From positions 1 to 32,120 of the forward strand of contig JALCBB010000009.1 in the NCBI GenBank assembly GCA_028066985.1: a stretch of 32,120 bases of DNA. The letters are read 5' to 3'. Shown piece after piece: positions 30,476 to 32,120 of the stretch (positions within the stretch are counted from its first letter, which is position 1; each line of letters begins with the position of its first letter). The position numbers and the translations under genes are program-made. The notes below the pieces were generated by a model. It had not been told where the DNA came from. It did not search any database and saw nothing but the letters and a program-made list of their open reading frames with translations. This DNA comes from Alphaproteobacteria bacterium. Lineage in GTDB: Bacteria; Pseudomonadota; Alphaproteobacteria; JALCBB01.

Positions 30476-31206
30476 CCGAAACCGCGACAGCCGAAACACC
30501 GCCGGCGATCACGGCGAACGAAGTCTCCCTCCTGCGCGGACAGCGCAAGGTCGTCGACAACATCTCGCTCAAAGTTAAACGCGGCGAAACGCTCGTCCTC
30601 ATCGGGCCCAACGGCGCCGGAAAAACGAGCCTGCTGCGTCTGCTGCTCAAAATAGAGCGTCCCTCGCTCGGCGCCGTCAGACACGCCGAAGGAGTCACCG
30701 TCGGATACATGCCGCAGAACCTGGAGCGTCCGGCGCGGCTGCCGATGACCGCCGAGCGCTTTCTCGCGCTCTACGCGCCGCGCGGCGTGTCGTCCGGCGC
30801 GCGCCGCGAAGAACTGGAACGCGCCGGCGTCCGCGGCGCGACGCAGATCGCCGGACTCTCCGGCGGCGAGTGGCGCAAACTGCTGCTGGCGCGCGCGCTG
30901 TTGCGGCGTCCCGCCGTTCTCGCGCTGGACGAGCCAGACCAGCACCTCGACCTCGCCGGACGCGCCGCCTTCTATCGTCATCTCGACAGCCTCAGGCGCG
31001 AGGGCGGCTACGGGGTTGTTCTTGTTTCACATGCGCTGTCGCTTGTGATGGCGCGCGCCGATCACATTCTCTGTCTCAACGGACATCTCTGCTGTTCGGG
31101 AAGTCCCGCCGAGGTCGCGCGCGACCCCGCCTATCTCGCGCTTTTCGGCGAACATCTGAGCGACGACCTCATGCCCTGGCCGCATCGTCACAACCACGCG
31201 CATTAA
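30472..31206 (+). CDS. znuC: Zinc ABC transporter ATP-binding protein ZnuC
   Basis: The ATPase that powers zinc import through ZnuB. The 244-residue protein has Walker A GPNGAGKTS, the signature LSGGEWRKLLLARALL, Walker B AVLALDEPDQHLD and the switch His in VLVSHALS. The residue after DEP is Asp instead of the common Thr, a minor variant. The start at 30472 overlaps the zur stop; the frame is open upstream but only as a shadow of zur. It is followed by znuB after 13 bp. Confidence 0.93.
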   Translation: MTETATAETPPAITANEVSLLRGQRKVVDNISLKVKRGETLVLIGPNGAGKTSLLRLLLKIERPSLGAVRHAEGVTVGYMPQNLERPARLPMTAERFLALYAPRGVSSGARREELERAGVRGATQIAGLSGGEWRKLLLARALLRRPAVLALDEPDQHLDLAGRAAFYRHLDSLRREGGYGVVLVSHALSLVMARADHILCLNGHLCCSGSPAEVARDPAYLALFGEHLSDDLMPWPHRHNHAH

Positions 31207-31219
31207 TAAGGTGTCGCCG

Positions 31220-32038
31220 ATGTTCGCCGACTTCGCCGCCGTGCTTGGAGAGCCGTTCGTGCGCGACGCGTTCGCGCTTGTTCTGGTGTGCGGACTGCTC
31301 GCGGGCCCGCTCGGCTGTTTCGTCATCTGGCGGCGGATGGCGTATCTCGGCGACGCGCTCGCGCATGTGGCTTTGCTCGGAGTTTCTCTGGGGATAGTGG
31401 CCGGAGTGTCGCCGTTGTTTCCGGCGGTGGCGGTGACATTGGGGGCGAGCGCGCTGATGTCTCCGCTTGAGCGGGCGAGCGGATTGTCGCGCGACGCGGT
31501 GCTTGGAATTTTCGCGCATGGCGCGCTGGCGCTGGCGGTTCTGCTGGTTGTGATTGCCGCGCCTTATGGAGTTGCGGGGTTGCATGGATTTTTCTTCGGC
31601 GATGTGTTTGCGAGTTCGCCGGGGGAGCGGCGGGCGGTTTTTGCGGCGGCGTTCGGGGCGTTGTTGGTGCTGGGGGTGTTGCGGCGTCCGTTGTTGCGGG
31701 TGGTGTTGTCGCGGGACCTGGCGCGCGCGGAGGGTTTGCCGGCGGCGTTATTGGAGGCGGTGCTGGCGGTGGTGATGGCGGTGGCGGTGGTGATGGCGAT
31801 GTGGGTGGTGGGTTTGCTGCTGACGGCGACATTGCTGGTGTTGCCGGCGGCGTCGGCGCGAATGTGGTCGCGTTCGCCGGAGGGGATGGCTTTGCTTGCG
31901 GGTTTGTTTGCGCTGGCGGCGACGGGCGGCGGTTTTTGTTTAGCGCTGTTTTTTGATTTACCTGGCGGCCCGACGATCGCGCTGTTCTCGCTCTGCTTAT
32001 TCATAACAAGCCTCTCGGCGAACCGCTTCTGGCATTAG
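31220..32038 (+). CDS. znuB: Zinc ABC transporter permease ZnuB, with stop codon inside an R1 repeat
   Basis: The 272-residue inner-membrane permease has the typical helices and the loops WRRMAYLGDALAHVALLGV and GFFFGDVFASS, and the C-terminal LLLTATLLVLPAASARM and PGGPTIAL segments. The ATG at 31220 has an AAGG upstream; a GTG at 31211 is the alternative. The final codons Trp-His-stop (TGG CAT TAG) are the first bases of R1 copy l, so insertion of the repeat defined the present end of the protein. The coding strand is strongly G/T-rich in the second half. Confidence 0.92.
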   Translation: MFADFAAVLGEPFVRDAFALVLVCGLLAGPLGCFVIWRRMAYLGDALAHVALLGVSLGIVAGVSPLFPAVAVTLGASALMSPLERASGLSRDAVLGIFAHGALALAVLLVVIAAPYGVAGLHGFFFGDVFASSPGERRAVFAAAFGALLVLGVLRRPLLRVVLSRDLARAEGLPAALLEAVLAVVMAVAVVMAMWVVGLLLTATLLVLPAASARMWSRSPEGMALLAGLFALAATGGGFCLALFFDLPGGPTIALFSLCLFITSLSANRFWH

Positions 32039-32120
32039 TGGGCGTTTGACTAAGACATTCACGATAGCCGCTCAAGCGAGCGATGCCAACTAATGCCCGC
32101 AGGCGCTGCCTGCAAAAAAA
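32031..32120 (+). repeat. R1 dispersed repeat, copy l
   Basis: GGCATTAGTGGGCG opens at 32031 inside the last codons of znuB; the hairpin GCAGGCGCTGCCTGC and A-tract reach the window end. A facing partner, if present, lies beyond the edge. Confidence 0.9.

Noticed and set aside
1-32120. tRNA, rRNA, insertion sequence or prophage genes
   Set aside because: None could be recognised on either strand; no transposase or integrase motif was seen.

Overview
The window reads as part of the chromosome of a GC-rich proteobacterium, most likely an alphaproteobacterium from a lineage I cannot name. The reasons are the GshA of the plant/alphaproteobacterial class, the ComM N-terminus, the ffh-rpsP-rimM order, the hisF-hisE-HIT order, and a Zur-ZnuC-ZnuB operon beside znuA on the opposite strand. 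This placement is inference from gene content only.

Layout. 1-4623: hisF, hisE, a HIT protein, dapB, two small duplicated dapB-tail ORFs and comM, all on the + strand and tightly packed. 4624-8286: a first accessory stretch with a SIR2-domain remnant, two related TPR proteins and, on the - strand, a DNA methyltransferase fused to an HNH domain. 8287-9478: more than 1 kb of nothing but repeat modules. 9479-11910: ubiA (-) and gshA (+), divergent. 11911-12410: a second repeat cluster that mirrors the first. 12411-16408: a second accessory stretch with an excisionase-like antitoxin, a truncated PIN toxin, an unknown protein with a HEPN-type RNxxxH motif, a D12-class adenine methylase, a probable restriction endonuclease and a small zinc-ribbon protein. 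16579-16919 (-): a self-contained unit of strong promoter, folded leader, 39-residue hydrophobic peptide and strong terminator. 17089-24437: aldehyde dehydrogenase, M19 dipeptidase, two unknown proteins and a copper-type P-ATPase in one + strand run. 24856-27526 (-): rimM, rpsP, ffh. 27682-28230: a small membrane protein. 28227-32038: zinc uptake (znuA on -, zur-znuC-znuB on +).

Repeats are the most striking content. Repeat R1 (about 90 bp core, up to about 125 bp with its flank) has 12 clear copies in 32 kb, all at gene borders. It begins GGCATTAGTGGG, folds back on itself, and ends in a second hairpin plus an A-tract. Several copies sit in face-to-face pairs around a variable spacer, like a small non-autonomous element with 90-bp terminal inverted repeats. 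A second family is a 16-bp palindrome of the form TGTTTCRCGYGAAACA, one or two bases from the bacterial parS partition site. With its interrupted variant it occurs about 15 times in two clusters that form an inverted repeat around ubiA-gshA. A third module (P2) caps these clusters.

Several housekeeping genes carry low-complexity, in-frame expansions (HisE tail, S16 tail, ZnuA His/Asp loop, the 703-residue protein, Ffh tail). By eye, most transcription units also drift from C-rich at the 5' end to G/T-rich at the 3' end of the coding strand. The metabolic genes look intact. The accessory genes look like a defence island with decayed members (SIR2, PIN) beside intact ones (two methyltransferases, a candidate nuclease, a HEPN protein).
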